Source of the DNA: Polytrichum commune
Taxonomy: Eukaryota; Streptophyta; Polytrichopsida; Polytrichales; Polytrichaceae
Direction of reading: 5' to 3'
NCBI GenBank assembly: GCA_950295325.1
Contig: OX485803.1
Coordinates: forward strand, 7,564,001-7,628,000
DNA length: 64,000 nt
The translations under genes and the position numbers were made by a program. The first letter of the stretch is position 1. Every line of letters starts with the position of its first letter. Below are positions 11,075 to 22,364 of this stretch, piece by piece. The notes beneath the pieces were generated by a model. It was not told the origin of the DNA. It saw only the letters and a list, made by a program, of their open reading frames with translations, and searched no databases.

Positions 11075-12600
11075 CAGTGCTCAAAATTGAAGTCTTCAGT
11101 GCCCTTCAAATGGGTTTTGGGGCTTCAAAAAATACCTCAAGGAAAACAACCCTTCAAAACATAATATTCATGTCTAAGTGCTCCCTTCACTTGAAGTGCT
11201 GGATAAATAGTGCCCTTCAAGTATTGTTCATCATCTCACTGTTTGGTGCATACTGTTCATCTGTTCGTTCATCATCTCACTGTTCGGTGCAGCTTACCCT
11301 AAAACTCAAAACCCAAAACTCTACACCCTAAACTCACCTGGACAGTTGCTCAGTTGTTGAAGGAGATCATGGCAGCTTGAATCAAGGTACGCTTAATTCG
11401 TGATTGCAAACTTCGGTACTCTACGCGCACACATGTGAAGTGCTTGGAGAACAGTTTGTGGCAGCTGCCATTTCACTCAAATTTCACATTAGCAATGAGT
11501 TATCAAGAACACAATCCCACTTCAGACAAGGTGACAATCTAAGTTGTTATTCCTCAAATTTGCTTACATTAGACTATATGTACACAACAGAACATCTCCC
11601 TCTTTGTGGATTTTGTTGGTTGTTGTCCATTACTCGAAGATATTCCCACCCTCAGCCTGCTGGACATGTAAGGAGGTTGGAGTTCAGTGTTTTGTGAGGT
11701 TGCTCATCACAAAATTTACCAATGGCCAGCTAGTTCTGGATTTGCTCTCAGAGCTACGACACATGATGAGAGGTCAAACTAGGTATGTGTTCCTCAAATT
11801 CAATCTCTTTGTTATATCTAACACTTAGGGCTCAGATAAGCTATGCGTGTAAAGGTGTAAAAATTCTCTGTGTATCTCGACTTCCTAAAAGTTTTGCACG
11901 GATGCTTGGACAGGGCTTTGAGGTGCGAGCTGGGGTGCGGGATATAGAGAAGGCGAAGCTGTCGATTCCAAGCAGTGACAACCTTGAATTCGTGAGTTTC
12001 TTTTGATCACAGTTACACTACAAGATGTGTATACCCATTCACAAAATCAGTCATTTTTCACCTCATGAATGACACCGTTGCTGTTTTTGCTATCTTCTTT
12101 CAATACACATGTGGCCGTGACCGAGAGTTTAAGATCAATTGGCCAACCCTAATGTCGCTATGGCAAGCCATACTTGTGATCCCTACTAGCACTGCTGTTT
12201 GTGAGCGTGGTTTTTCAAAGCAGAATTGGGTTAAGAGCGAAAGGAGAACATGCCTAAACCTTGACACACTTGATGCATTGATGAGGGTTAGCCTAAATAG
12301 TTTGGGAGTTGAATTCATGGATTGGAATGGCATTTTTGACACTTGGAAAACCGCTATAGTAACCAACAAGCGTAGGGCATTGTCACTTCAAGAGGTGGAG
12401 TTAGATGATTGATTCTTCATTATTTCATTGTACTAGAAGCATGTACCATGCAAGTCATGCATAATTTTAATATAAATTTTATATTTCTTTGAAAATTTTC
12501 CATTGACGTCCTAGATTTAGATATGCCCTTCAATTGCAATGCTGAAATTTCAGAGCCCTTCAAAACGAAATTCATATGAGGGCTTCAATTTTGAGCACTG
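11075..12600 (+). mobile_element. hAT transposon, complete ends, internally deleted
   Basis: The TIRs are exact for 18 bp: CAGTGCTCAAAATTGAAG at the left and its inverse at the right. The flanking 8-bp duplication GCTCAAGG is exact (11067-11074 and 12601-12608). Subterminal CCCTTCAA motifs recur near both ends, as is usual for hAT transposase binding. The only recognisable coding part is the C-terminal dimerisation domain (12065-12412). At 1526 bp it is too short for a full transposase gene, so it is non-autonomous. Confidence 0.92.
12065..12412 (+). pseudogene. hAT transposase C-terminal dimerisation domain remnant
   Basis: An open frame of 115 codons carries the hallmarks of the hAT dimerisation domain: LWQAILVIPTSTAVCERGFS, then a basic NWVKSERRTCLNLDTLDALM stretch. 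The DDE catalytic part and the BED zinc finger expected upstream are not found in 11075-12064, so this is a fragment and not a working transposase. It lies inside the hAT element with intact ends, and could have been kept only by chance. Confidence 0.85.
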
Positions 12601-12608
12601 GCTCAAGG

Positions 12609-13448
12609 TTGCGTTGTGGCATAGCTTCACAATTATTTGAATCAATTACGTGGGAGAATGTTTTTTGGTAGATGCTCTCTCGACTGCTATGTTAAGCAGA
12701 AAGGTAGATGCCTATTTGATCTTATGTAGACCTTCCTCTTTGAATGTGATTGAAGACTTTAAAGATTAAATATATTTGAATAGGATCTTTAAAGACTTTA
12801 AATATACTATTTAATTATATTTAATCACACTTAATTAGTTTGAATGTGTATGAATACTCTGTGAAAGTAGAAGGTAGTAACTAAACTATTAATAAATACA
12901 CATACTAAAATAAAACACTAATTTTAGTTCCATTTTAGAATGACAAAGACCCTTTCAATGGTCAGTCACACAAATTATAACCTCAGTGCTAATGAGGGTT
13001 TTGTAATGTGTTTGACTTCCAAGTTAATTACGTGTTTTATTGACGGTTTCACTTAAAAAAGAAAATCCCAATTAATTGCTTATTTACTCAATGGAAGTGA
13101 ACATATATATTGGATTTTGGGCCTTGAAAATGAAGTGCACTCAATATGGGTTATATGAACAAGCCCTCTTCAAGAATGCAAGGGTCTACTAGCTCTTGGG
13201 GGGGGGGGGGGAGCTAGGCTCGGGGGCCCAAGATCGGGTTTTTTTCGGTGTTGGCCATGCTTGCTGCCCAACGAGTGCAACGCTCTCGGGGGTATTTAGG
13301 GGGACCCATTTTTGTGATGGCGTCGTTGTTGAAAGCTATAATTTGCATGTACTTTTGGTACTCATAAGTATTATTGCGAAGGAAAGATTGGTCATAGATT
13401 GCATTAACATTTATTCATTATGCACATCTCTTCCATTGTAGTCTAGAT
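12609..13448. repeat. Dispersed repeat, matched in inverse at 61.1-61.3 kb
   Basis: The block from about 12780 to 13060 reappears in inverse orientation at about 61081-61330 (for example GTAATTAACTTGGAGGTCAA against TTGACTTCCAAGTTAATTAC). A run of about 14 G lies at 13198-13212. No gene is visible. Confidence 0.5.
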
Positions 13449-13456
13449 GTTTAGGA

Positions 13457-14042
13457 CAGAGTTCGGGAAGTTTTTGAAGCCTTAGTGGCTAATTGCCGGT
13501 AGTTGCTACGAAGGGTCGGATTTTTTCCAATTTACATCGGCAAGAGCCGGTCTTTTGTAAAATCAATCGGCCAATTGCCTATATTTTCATATTTTCATCG
13601 GCCAATATCCGATTAAGTGAAATTCATGTCAGCACTAATTGTTTAAAAAATGTATGAAAAGTTATTAGAAATCATTTCTTAGTACAAAATCTTGAATAAG
13701 TGAAAAGAAATGCATGTTCAAAACTTTAAATTTGAAGAGTTAATATCCTTGGCAGGAATTGAACCTAGCAAAATAATTCAAAAAGTTTAAGGTTTAGGGT
13801 ACTTCCTCAAGTGCATCATCAGATGCCCTAGACAAATAGCGCTCTGGATGCTTCCGGCTTAAATCCAGTAACTCACAAGAAGAATCAGCTACATTTCCGG
13901 GACATTTTTTGATCCATCGGCTAATTGCCGGAGGATTGAAATTACAGTCGGATTGCCATCTGATGGTTGGAAATTTGGACTGGCCATGAGGGGAAATTTA
14001 TCGGCTGATAATGAACTCGCCGTCGGTTTTCCCGGAACATAG
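13457..14042 (-). mobile_element. hAT-type MITE, copy 2 (586 bp)
   Basis: The same element as 8426-9066 in opposite orientation. It begins CAGAGTTCGGGAAG and ends with the inverse of CTATGTTCCGGGAA. It is flanked by an exact 8-bp duplication GTTTAGGA (13449-13456 and 14043-14050). Different target duplications at the two copies show two independent insertions, not one long inverted repeat. Confidence 0.87.
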
Positions 14043-14050
14043 GTTTAGGA

Positions 14051-14599
14051 TACTCGGCTTTCACCTGAGAAACCCATGTTTAAGTACATGACTACTCCCA
14101 AGGGAGTACATGACTATAGATATTGTCAAGTTATCGACAAAAGTGTTTTTGACTCACCAAAGAAACCAATGCACAGGAGGGAGGTTTGAATAAGCCACCC
14201 AATGGCTATGCTAGTGTGGCCAATACGTGTACATAAAAACAAATGTATGCAAGATTTAGCCACGTGTCCATAGTGTGTCCATATCATATAACATTGTTTG
14301 AGTTGGAATGATGGTTTCATGTGTACATTACCATGTTTCTAAAAGCCCTAGGACATGGTGTTTATTAACTAATTTTTCCTATGGCAAATTATTACATGTG
14401 ACACTTAAACCCACATTTCTCTATATATTTCTAGTCTTTTTAGTTTTTTCTTTTCCCAAAGACAATCATATGTATCCAACACTCATGAGCAATGCTTGCT
14501 AGGTGCCTTAAACCCAAGGCCTTAACCCAAATCCCATGGGAATCACAAGGTTAAGCCACTTAATCCATGAATAGGGAGAACCGACATTTCCTTACATAT
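14051..14599. other. Intergenic, no gene seen
   Basis: AT-rich spacer between the hAT-type MITE and the SINE. Only short unsupported open frames. Confidence 0.4.
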
Positions 14600-14610
14600 G
14601 AAGTGACTAA

Positions 14611-14978
14611 AAGCACCACGGGCCTTGGCTTGGTGGTTAGGGCTCATGGCCCCCAATGAGGAGGTTGTGGGTTCTATTCCCCATGCTAGCGTGGTGCTCA
14701 CCACCTTAGTCCACCCAACTATGGTGGGGGGTCCTTGGACCTTGTTGTATGGGTACCTCAAAGCCCTTTGGGGGGATACCATGTCCGGTATCTTCAAGGC
14801 ACTAGTGGCTAGCTAGGAACTAGTATAGTGTGTCACTATAGTGTCCATCCTCGAAAGGGGAGAGTAGTATTGTCCCAATGTTCCCTTGTCCAGTGGGCAT
14901 CAGGTCATTGACATTACGAACGGACACTTTATTCACGCCGGCCCCTTGCTAAAAAGGGACCGGAGTTTCTATCTATCT
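14611..14978 (+). mobile_element. tRNA-derived SINE with 11-bp target duplication
   Basis: The element is flanked by the exact direct repeat GAAGTGACTAA (14600-14610 and 14979-14989). The 5' part has a pol III A-box-like TTGGCTTGGTGGTTAGGGCT and, about 35 bp on, a B-box-like GGTTCTATTCC. The 3' end is TCTATCTATCT. The body is 368 bp. It has no coding capacity; mobilisation would depend on a LINE. Confidence 0.88.
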
Positions 14979-14989
14979 GAAGTGACTAA

Positions 14990-15849
14990 TAAGACCAAAA
15001 TTGGGTATACAATTATGCCCATATGGAGCATAGGAAACATGGAGCATAGGAAACATGGAGCATAATGGAGGAATTATCGAAAGATATGGACAACATCAAA
15101 CACTTCAAAAAAGTCTTCAAAGTACAAAAATATGCTTCAAATATATCAATCGGAGTTTAATGACATATAGAGAAGTCTTAGGTGCTATCAAAATATTTGT
15201 TGGCTTTCAAGGTGGCAAACAATCACCACCTTTTGTAAATTAGTATTAATTTACCAAAAAGACACCCCCATTGTAATGGAGGAAGATGTTGAACAATATA
15301 TTGACTTTAGGCTCCAAAGTTTCAAGTACATTTATTGCCTCTACTTTTTAGGAAACATATTGCACTTGATGTTAACGATGTCTTGGTATACATTTGCTTT
15401 ATGTGTATAGCCCATGAAATGTTATCCCAAAGTCATTCTCAACCAAGGATTTGTGTGCATGGTATATGCTAGGATTTATTTTGCAAACGAACATTGCAAC
15501 TTAGTTTGTTGTTGGAGTGTGAAGAAGTCTTAGTTTTGGCATTCAAACTATTAGAAACATCTCCGTCTTGAGTTTTTAGATTTCATTTTTTTAATTTACT
15601 TTAATTTGTTATAATAATTTTAAGGGTTTGAAAAAAAAACCCTTCACAATGTGTACATAATTATATGGATTATTAAAACACCATGAATTAGGTAATCGGA
15701 TAATTGAGTGGTTTGTTTAATTAGTCCAAGCCATCAAAATAACCCCTATAATAATACCCCTCAATCGAATGTGATATACAACCCTCTCCAAGCAACCAAA
15801 CCCCCTCCCCTCCCCCCTTGGTGGAACCAATTGGTGACTGCCGAAAGTT
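14990..15849. other. Intergenic, short tandem repeat at 15023-15066
   Basis: A unit of about 16 bp (GGAGCATAGGAAACAT) is repeated about two and a half times near 15023-15066. Otherwise AT-rich spacer with no recognised gene. Confidence 0.4.
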
Positions 15850-18730
15850 CTTTGGGCGGTCACTTGAATATGATCAGAGAGTGTTGCAAAATTGTTTTCA
15901 AACAATTTTTCAAGATCAAAACTTTATTGAATAATATAATTGATGCAAATAAATTTCTCATGGTACATTGATCAAGGACTCCATTGTTCGACTCCTTGAA
16001 GTGTCCCTTTCCATTCATTGCCATCTTCAAATAAGCCTCTTGCATGACATGCTTCTTTCAATACTCCATAACTTGTTTCATCCACCATGTGGAAATTGTT
16101 CCAACATGTAGCCCTACAAATAATATTCAACATCATCTTGAAAAATATCTTTCTCCATAATTTGGGTGCACAAAGTAAAATTTTCCAATGACACCACACC
16201 TTTGTCGAGGCTTCCAAAGTTTTTTCCCAAGTAAAATATTCTAGAAAGTCTGCATATGTGATGAACATCCTTGAGGATATATGTGATTGGCAGTGGACCA
16301 CTTTGTCAAGGTTGGTTTTGCCAATGTTGGACTATTATAGTATATCTTCAAGATTGTGATCATATGCAAATGTCTTTTCGAAGGGATAACTTCAAGCTTA
16401 TCATTACAAGAGATGATTCGTGCATTTGAATGCCAAATATTTGCTAGCTTGCTTCAAGGGTATAAAAATAATGTGCATCCAAATATTGTTGAATATCATC
16501 TACATTGTTTTCATTGGCTTGACTTGATTAACATCACTTGAAATTGACATTGGTGCTACAAAGATCTTGCTGCTAGACCCTAACTTGGACTAAGGGTTAG
16601 ATAAAAATAAACATACAAAGCACACCACATGAGGCCAACATTGTTTACACCAAATAATTTCATAGTTATAGCTTAAGGCCATTATTTTCTTCACAATACA
16701 ATGGGAGTGAACACACACGTCGTGTATTACTTTCTTTTAGAAATTCAACAATGATATGATTATCACTACGTTGTGTCATCCTTTGAGAGGGCCACTAAAA
16801 TTGAGCCTTCTGCTTATAAGTTACTGCCTCGTTATCCTCATAATCTCAAGCACCAATAGTAATGTTTTACTAATTACTTTTGGTTAATGTGAGGGTTAAT
16901 GTAAACCAAAATTTATTGTTGGGCTAACATTATTGTGAATTAAAGCTAACATATTGTCTCAAGATGCAATTTATTCATGAGAGGAGATCCTCTTTGTTTT
17001 GTAGCCTTCTAAGGCAGGCAACAAATCCTCAATGAAAAATCCTATCCCATGTGACTGATTTTGCATGTGTGTAAAGGTCCAAAACTGTAAGGAAAGGATT
17101 TGTATTACATAGTAGGCATATTATCTCAATGCTAGGATATATGAACCGGTTTTCCCATTTTGGAAACTTGTGAAATTGTTTCATAAACAACTTGCATACT
17201 ACATCCATTAGCTATCTATTGCTTTCCCAAGGGGATCACATGTTATATACATTTGTAAATCATGTGCAATATAGTTTTAATCAAAGATGGGCTATTTATT
17301 TAAGTTTCTAGAATAATTGGCACCTTATTAGTGGATAAAATTATACTTTGAGGTATTTTTCAAGACCTTAGTGGTAAGTATAATTTACACCATAAATCTA
17401 TATTGTTTGTAAATTGTACCATTTATTGAAATATTGGGATTTTGACTTAACAAAATCATAAAATACATTAATGATACATGCAAACAAAATTAAATGATAC
17501 ATGGTTTGCAACACTATTTTGAAACTCTTAATGACCACCCCAAGCTTGCTAACCTCTAAATTTGAACGATTTTAGTCAATTGAGGCAACTTCTCCATCCA
17601 ATCCAAAGACATTCTTCGTTCCTCACATAAATTCTTCGTTCCTCTAAATATAAAATACCTTATTTTACTAATAAAAATTAAATACTACCTATATATTCAT
17701 CTACCCTATTTTAGATGAATATTGAATGGTTCATTTCATCCAAGCTAGTAATTCCAAAAATTGTATGATTTTTTTCTCTTAAATTAAAAATACACTATAT
17801 GTTTTCTCATGTGGTTTAATAAAATATTGAAAGTGACCTTCATGTGCTTGTTTGTTTGTCTCGGTGAGTCACCTATCACTATGTTGTCTTTGTGATTTGT
17901 GAAGTCAAGGTTTTATTTGATGGCTAAAATCGCCGTGTGGTTTAAAATATTGCATGACATGTGGTGTGAATGGATCCTACAATGGTAGCAAGTCAGATGT
18001 GCGTTTTGCTTCTAAGGAAGTATAGCATGGAGGCCTCCAAAATTAGCCCTCCTCTTGATACCTCTAGTATGAGGTTGATGAAGGCAATTGCATCAGAAAA
18101 CCCCTGACAAAGTTTATCTTACAATTTCTTTCGATTGTTGTAGATCCATTGAATATTTTTTGCTCAATTGTTGCATATGTATCAATTAATATATTGTTGA
18201 AAAATATTTCATGATGTCCTCCTTGCAAATGACAAGAGTATTAGTCAATTATCATGATTGGTGATCCATGTTGCTTCTTTGTCACCATCAGAAAAACCAT
18301 CATTGTCCCTTCTGTAAGCTCATACTCCTCCTCTCTAGGTATTCCAAATCAAGACATGTCTTCACCACAAGGAAAGAACAATTGGTATTGGAGTCTCATA
18401 TAAATTGGATGAGTCTCAATGATTTGTTACAATCCACCTTCTTGTTTACAAATAATGATATCCCTAGTTTGAACATTTTCATATCCATCTCCAACAAGAA
18501 TCACGGCAATCTCATTTGTGGTGGGAAGATTAAATCTCTTGGCATCATTGGATATTGTGGCCAAAAGGTGTATATGAAGCATTGCATGCCGTAGTATTTG
18601 CTTTGAAGTACGTAAAAGTTCTCCAGCATGACGGAATTTCTTTACATATGAATTCCACCAATGCAATAGTAGTTGTAGTCTCAACAAAACCTTGCCTCCA
18701 AGGTGCCATGTTGAGTTAATTGTCATTAGT
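15850..18730 (-). pseudogene. Decayed Helitron Rep/helicase gene
   Basis: Fragments in several minus-strand frames match successive parts of plant Helitron helicases in the right order. From high to low coordinates: a segment with RFNLPTTNEIAVILVGDG and RDIIICKQEGGL (18427-18600); ETHPIYMRLQYQLFFPCGED (about 18340-18400); a DIQQYLDAHYFYTLEAS-type block (about 16445-16510); then, at 15960-16340, VDETSYGVLKEACHARGLFE and GNEWKGTLQ, followed by MRNLFASIILFN. Many in-frame stops and frameshifts separate them. The region from 18730 to 19340 may be a more diverged extension. The Rep HUH motif and the element ends (5' TC, 3' CTRR hairpin) were not found. Confidence 0.8.
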
Positions 18731-20153
18731 TTTTACAGTTCATGCTTGGCATCATAGATGTAAAGTTGCACGAAAATTGTTTTTCATGCAGTGGTAGCAT
18801 TGATCTCATATTGTGGTGGACACCTCTAAGAATTTGAAAACTATATGATCCACGGGTTCCAGTTATGGTTGTTTTGATGTTGAAACCAAGTGAAGTGAAT
18901 GCCATTGCTGAATTGTATTGTGGAATTCGTTCTCAAAATTGTTGGAAAATGATGTCATTGAATTCAAGAAGGTGCCTCAAGGCCTCCTACTAAATACTAA
19001 AGCTTTCAAGCAGTAAAGTGGGGGATTATGTAAAAAGGGAAGATAGACAACTCCAGGTCTATATCCATTTTTATAGATAGAGACAAATCTATAATTTTCT
19101 TGATTGATTTTGAAGTCCGATCCTCTATCCACATATTTACTCCTCACTTTTGGCATTTGCAAGTACGAGGATCAAAATCACGAGCACTTTCTTGCATGCG
19201 CATCTTTACCAAATAACTATTGTCCGATAGGTTTTGACCATAATTGGTGCAAAACATTGCATCTATAACATGAGACTTTGCTGATGTTGGTTCACCTTTA
19301 AATTTTGATGGAATGTTTTCAATAGTGTTACCATCCATAGTCTTTGTCTGCTTTGTTGATTGTTGTCTTTTTGTTTGTAATTGGGTTTGCCACTGACATG
19401 GTGTTTAATATGTTGGTTCATCTTGGCACCCGTGATGTCCAAAACCGTTATGTAGCATTAAAAGTGCTTTGGCTATTGCATATCATGCCCTCAGACGATT
19501 TATGCTTTGTCAACATGTTTCCTCTTCCAACATCTCCAAGACATTCTTTGGAAAAAATAAAAATAAATTATAGGTTTGATACTTTTAGTATAGATTCTTT
19601 TATGTTATTGGGATGTGAATACTATATTGAGTTGCCTTAGTACTAGAAAAAAAATTCTTTCTATTCGTATCAGGTTGAATTGCTCCAAATTTCCGCCTTT
19701 TATAGTTGTCATGCATATCCATGTGCTATAATTTGCCAAATATGGCATTCATTAGAAAAACCCAATCTCCTCTATCATTACATGTGTCTCGTTTTACCAT
19801 TTTGTTGGAATTTTATAGAATTTATTGACGTCAACATGGATTGCAATGCATGCGTCCTTGCTCGTCAACCTCATTAGCTTGCCTTGGCTCTCCCAACATA
19901 ATGCCAAGAAGATACATTCCAAAGTAAGTGACAATTTATAACCAGGTAAAAATATAAAAACAAAAACAAAAAAACAAAAAAACAAAAAAATAATGAACCT
20001 ATTGATATTATGTATGGGTTTTAGTATACCATTCAAGACTTTGGTAAGCTCGCTGGATACACCGTTTTCTAGTATCCAGCGGAAGAAAAAGTGTCTTCGA
20101 TATTTAGGTTCGCCCAAAATTTCAGGTTTTGCAGGTTCCCAGGTTTTGCAGCC
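18731..20153. other. Spacer or diverged Helitron flank, A-rich tract
   Basis: No gene recognised. An A-rich run of AAAAACAAAA units lies at about 19953-19992, and a perfect 10-bp hairpin (CGCTGGATAC at 20051-20060 with GTATCCAGCG at 20072-20081) lies close to the Harbinger element. Confidence 0.4.
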
Positions 20154-20156
20154 TAA

Positions 20157-20241
20157 GGGCAAGGCCAGTGGCCTTGCATCTGCATCCGCATCCCCGCTTT
20201 ATCATCCGGGATGCGGATGCAGATGCAGGGCCACTGCCCAG
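20157..20241. repeat. Terminal foldback of the Harbinger element (left)
   Basis: Arms GGGCAAGGCCAGTGGCC plus TGCATCTGCATCCGCATCC pair with GGATGCGGATGCAGATGCA plus GGGCCACTGCCC across a short loop. The right end (about 24428-24512) has the same design with a weaker match. A further perfect 11-bp hairpin (CCCTGCATAAC / GTTATGCAGGG) is at 20296-20322. Confidence 0.8.
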
Positions 20242-21087
20242 TCTTCCTTGTAAACACTATTCTTGGATGAAATTTTTTGCAACATCTAGAGCAGACCCTG
20301 CATAACGGCAGGTTATGCAGGGACTCTACTATAGTTATATAAAGCATCGGGACCCTGTCTTTATCCTACAAGTCAATTAGTACCTGCCAATACATGGGTA
20401 AAATAAGATGCACCTGCTGGCACATGGGTAAGTTAGGGGTAATAAGTTAGTTAGGGTTTAGGTATATGAATTAATATGATTTGATTAATCTCGACCAGCC
20501 TATATATATATATGTATTTATTTAATGTATTTAATTTAATTTAATTTTCCAAGTGCCGGCTAATTCCTTCTTCGTTGTAATGACAACCGGCCAAGAACTT
20601 ATGTATTGATAAGTAAGCCGGTTTTTCCAATGTAGCAAAATTATGAAATGCAATAATGAAGCAGAGGCTTTGCTTGTTCACCACTCACGAAACAACTACA
20701 AGCTTATAACAGATTCTTAACTTATAACTTGAATTAATTTTCTCGAATTAACTTTCCAATTGACATATTCACGAATTAACTTATTTTCTTGAATAACTTA
20801 TTGACAAATAATTGACCTATTGATCATATAATCAACTGAATAAATATTGTTTACTTTGAGTTGTTTAATATTAAATTAGTCAATGAATAAAGGGATAAAT
20901 TTATTAGAATTTATTATGGATTAAGTTTAGAATTTGATATTAATAATCCGTTAAATTTTAATATTCACTGGAGCAATAAATAAATATTTACATAGTTAAT
21001 GTCAAAGTTAGCCCACAATATATAGAAAAAAATGAATATGATTATTTGAGTATCAAAATAAAAACATTACATATTAAACCGTCCTAT

Positions 21088-22116
21088 CTAAGAGCCACCC
21101 GCATCAGCATTCAAATCAAGTGTGCCATATAAACTAGAACTTCTTCCTAGACCTTCTTTTTCCTCCTCTTCTTCTTCCGCTTCTTCTTCATATATAGTAA
21201 TCACTGGAGGTTCTTGGGTTGAACGTGGGAGTTCTTTCCGCAACTTCATCACGTATTTTTGCCGCTCCAAGTACGCTTGTTCTTCTCTTAATTTGAAATA
21301 TGCTTCAGATATCGTATCAGGTTGTTGCCCGGGACAACTGAACAGTGCATCATCATTAGCATCCTTTAGTACTCTGGCCTTCTCCGCAGACGATTCACTC
21401 ATAAGTTTGAATGCCTCTGCTGCACTTTTCAATGCAGCCATATGTAGATCTAGGTTGAGCCTTGCTATTTTTGCACTTTTCTGTCCTTCCGGTCGTTGTA
21501 ATTCGCCAGTTGGACTTCCACCCGAGCCTTGCCTTGCTTGACCTTCACCCATAGTCAAATCGATATCAACAGCTCTGCGCTTATTAGGAGTGTTTTGTAC
21601 CCCTCTTGCTGGATCTCTGTAAAACCACAGTGGATAGTCCTTCAAGTATTACCAATAATGCATAAATCTAAACGGTTGCTTGTCCTTAGGATTTTCTGCT
21701 TTATCAAAAATCGTCTTTTGCGCTTTTTTGTACATCACTTGCGCCTTCTGTTATACATCCTCCTCTGTAGTGCTTGATTCGTTTAGTGCTTTTACATTCA
21801 AATAATATCCATTATATATACTGCACTCTCTTTGTATTAAGCCCCACCTAGACTCCAAGGACTTTGGAGTTCTCTTGCAATTATTGACCTCCAATGAATT
21901 AAAATGATCGGCCACCCTTTGCAAAAATGTGGCTGAGGTTTGGTTGATGCCTTGTATAGGATCTTGCGAAATATGCACATGACTCCTACACAATTGAATA
22001 TCCTCACATGGGCTAAATTTTTTAGATCGAAACGATTTGCCAACATTTCCACTAGAACCTGGTACACTTTCCATTTTATGTATTTGAGAATGATATTTTG
22101 CGACAAAGAATATCAT
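21088..22116 (-). pseudogene. Harbinger ORF1 (Myb/SANT-like DNA-binding protein), two nonsense codons
   Basis: One continuous minus-strand frame of 343 codons is interrupted only by TAA at 21751-21753 and TAA at 21649-21651. The N-terminal part has a Myb/SANT-like trihelix region (FSPCEDIQLCRSHVHIS, then RTPKSLESRWGLIQRECSIY). The C-terminal part has the KDYPLWFYRD motif and an acidic, coiled-coil-prone tail (KLREEQAYLERQKYVMKLRK; EEEAEEEEEEKEG). In active PIF elements this protein binds the ends and is needed with the transposase for mobility. The start may be 22116 or the Met codon at 22074. The gene is divergent from the transposase at 22365. Confidence 0.85.
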
Positions 22117-22364
22117 AATTCCTCGTGTCCACTATATATACAAAATTTGGACAAAAAATCAAAAGATATATTTTAACTTTAGTATATTATAAAATAAAAG
22201 TATAGTTTGCTTTTATTTTATTTTTGATTATGTAACTATATTTTATTCAAAAATAAAAACCAACTTTTACAAATGTAAAATTATGCAATTATTGCAATGT
22301 ATACTTGATATAGAGACATGTTTTCGTTAATTGTGTGTCAGTTTGTATGTTAAAGTTTTTTAAA

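Noticed and set aside
8426-14042. Interpretation as one 5.6-kb transposon with 0.6-kb TIRs
   Set aside because: Each arm has its own distinct 8-bp target duplication, so these are two separate insertions.
21122-21541. 139-codon plus-strand frame, serine-rich
   Set aside because: Antisense shadow of the Harbinger ORF1 C-terminal acidic tail.
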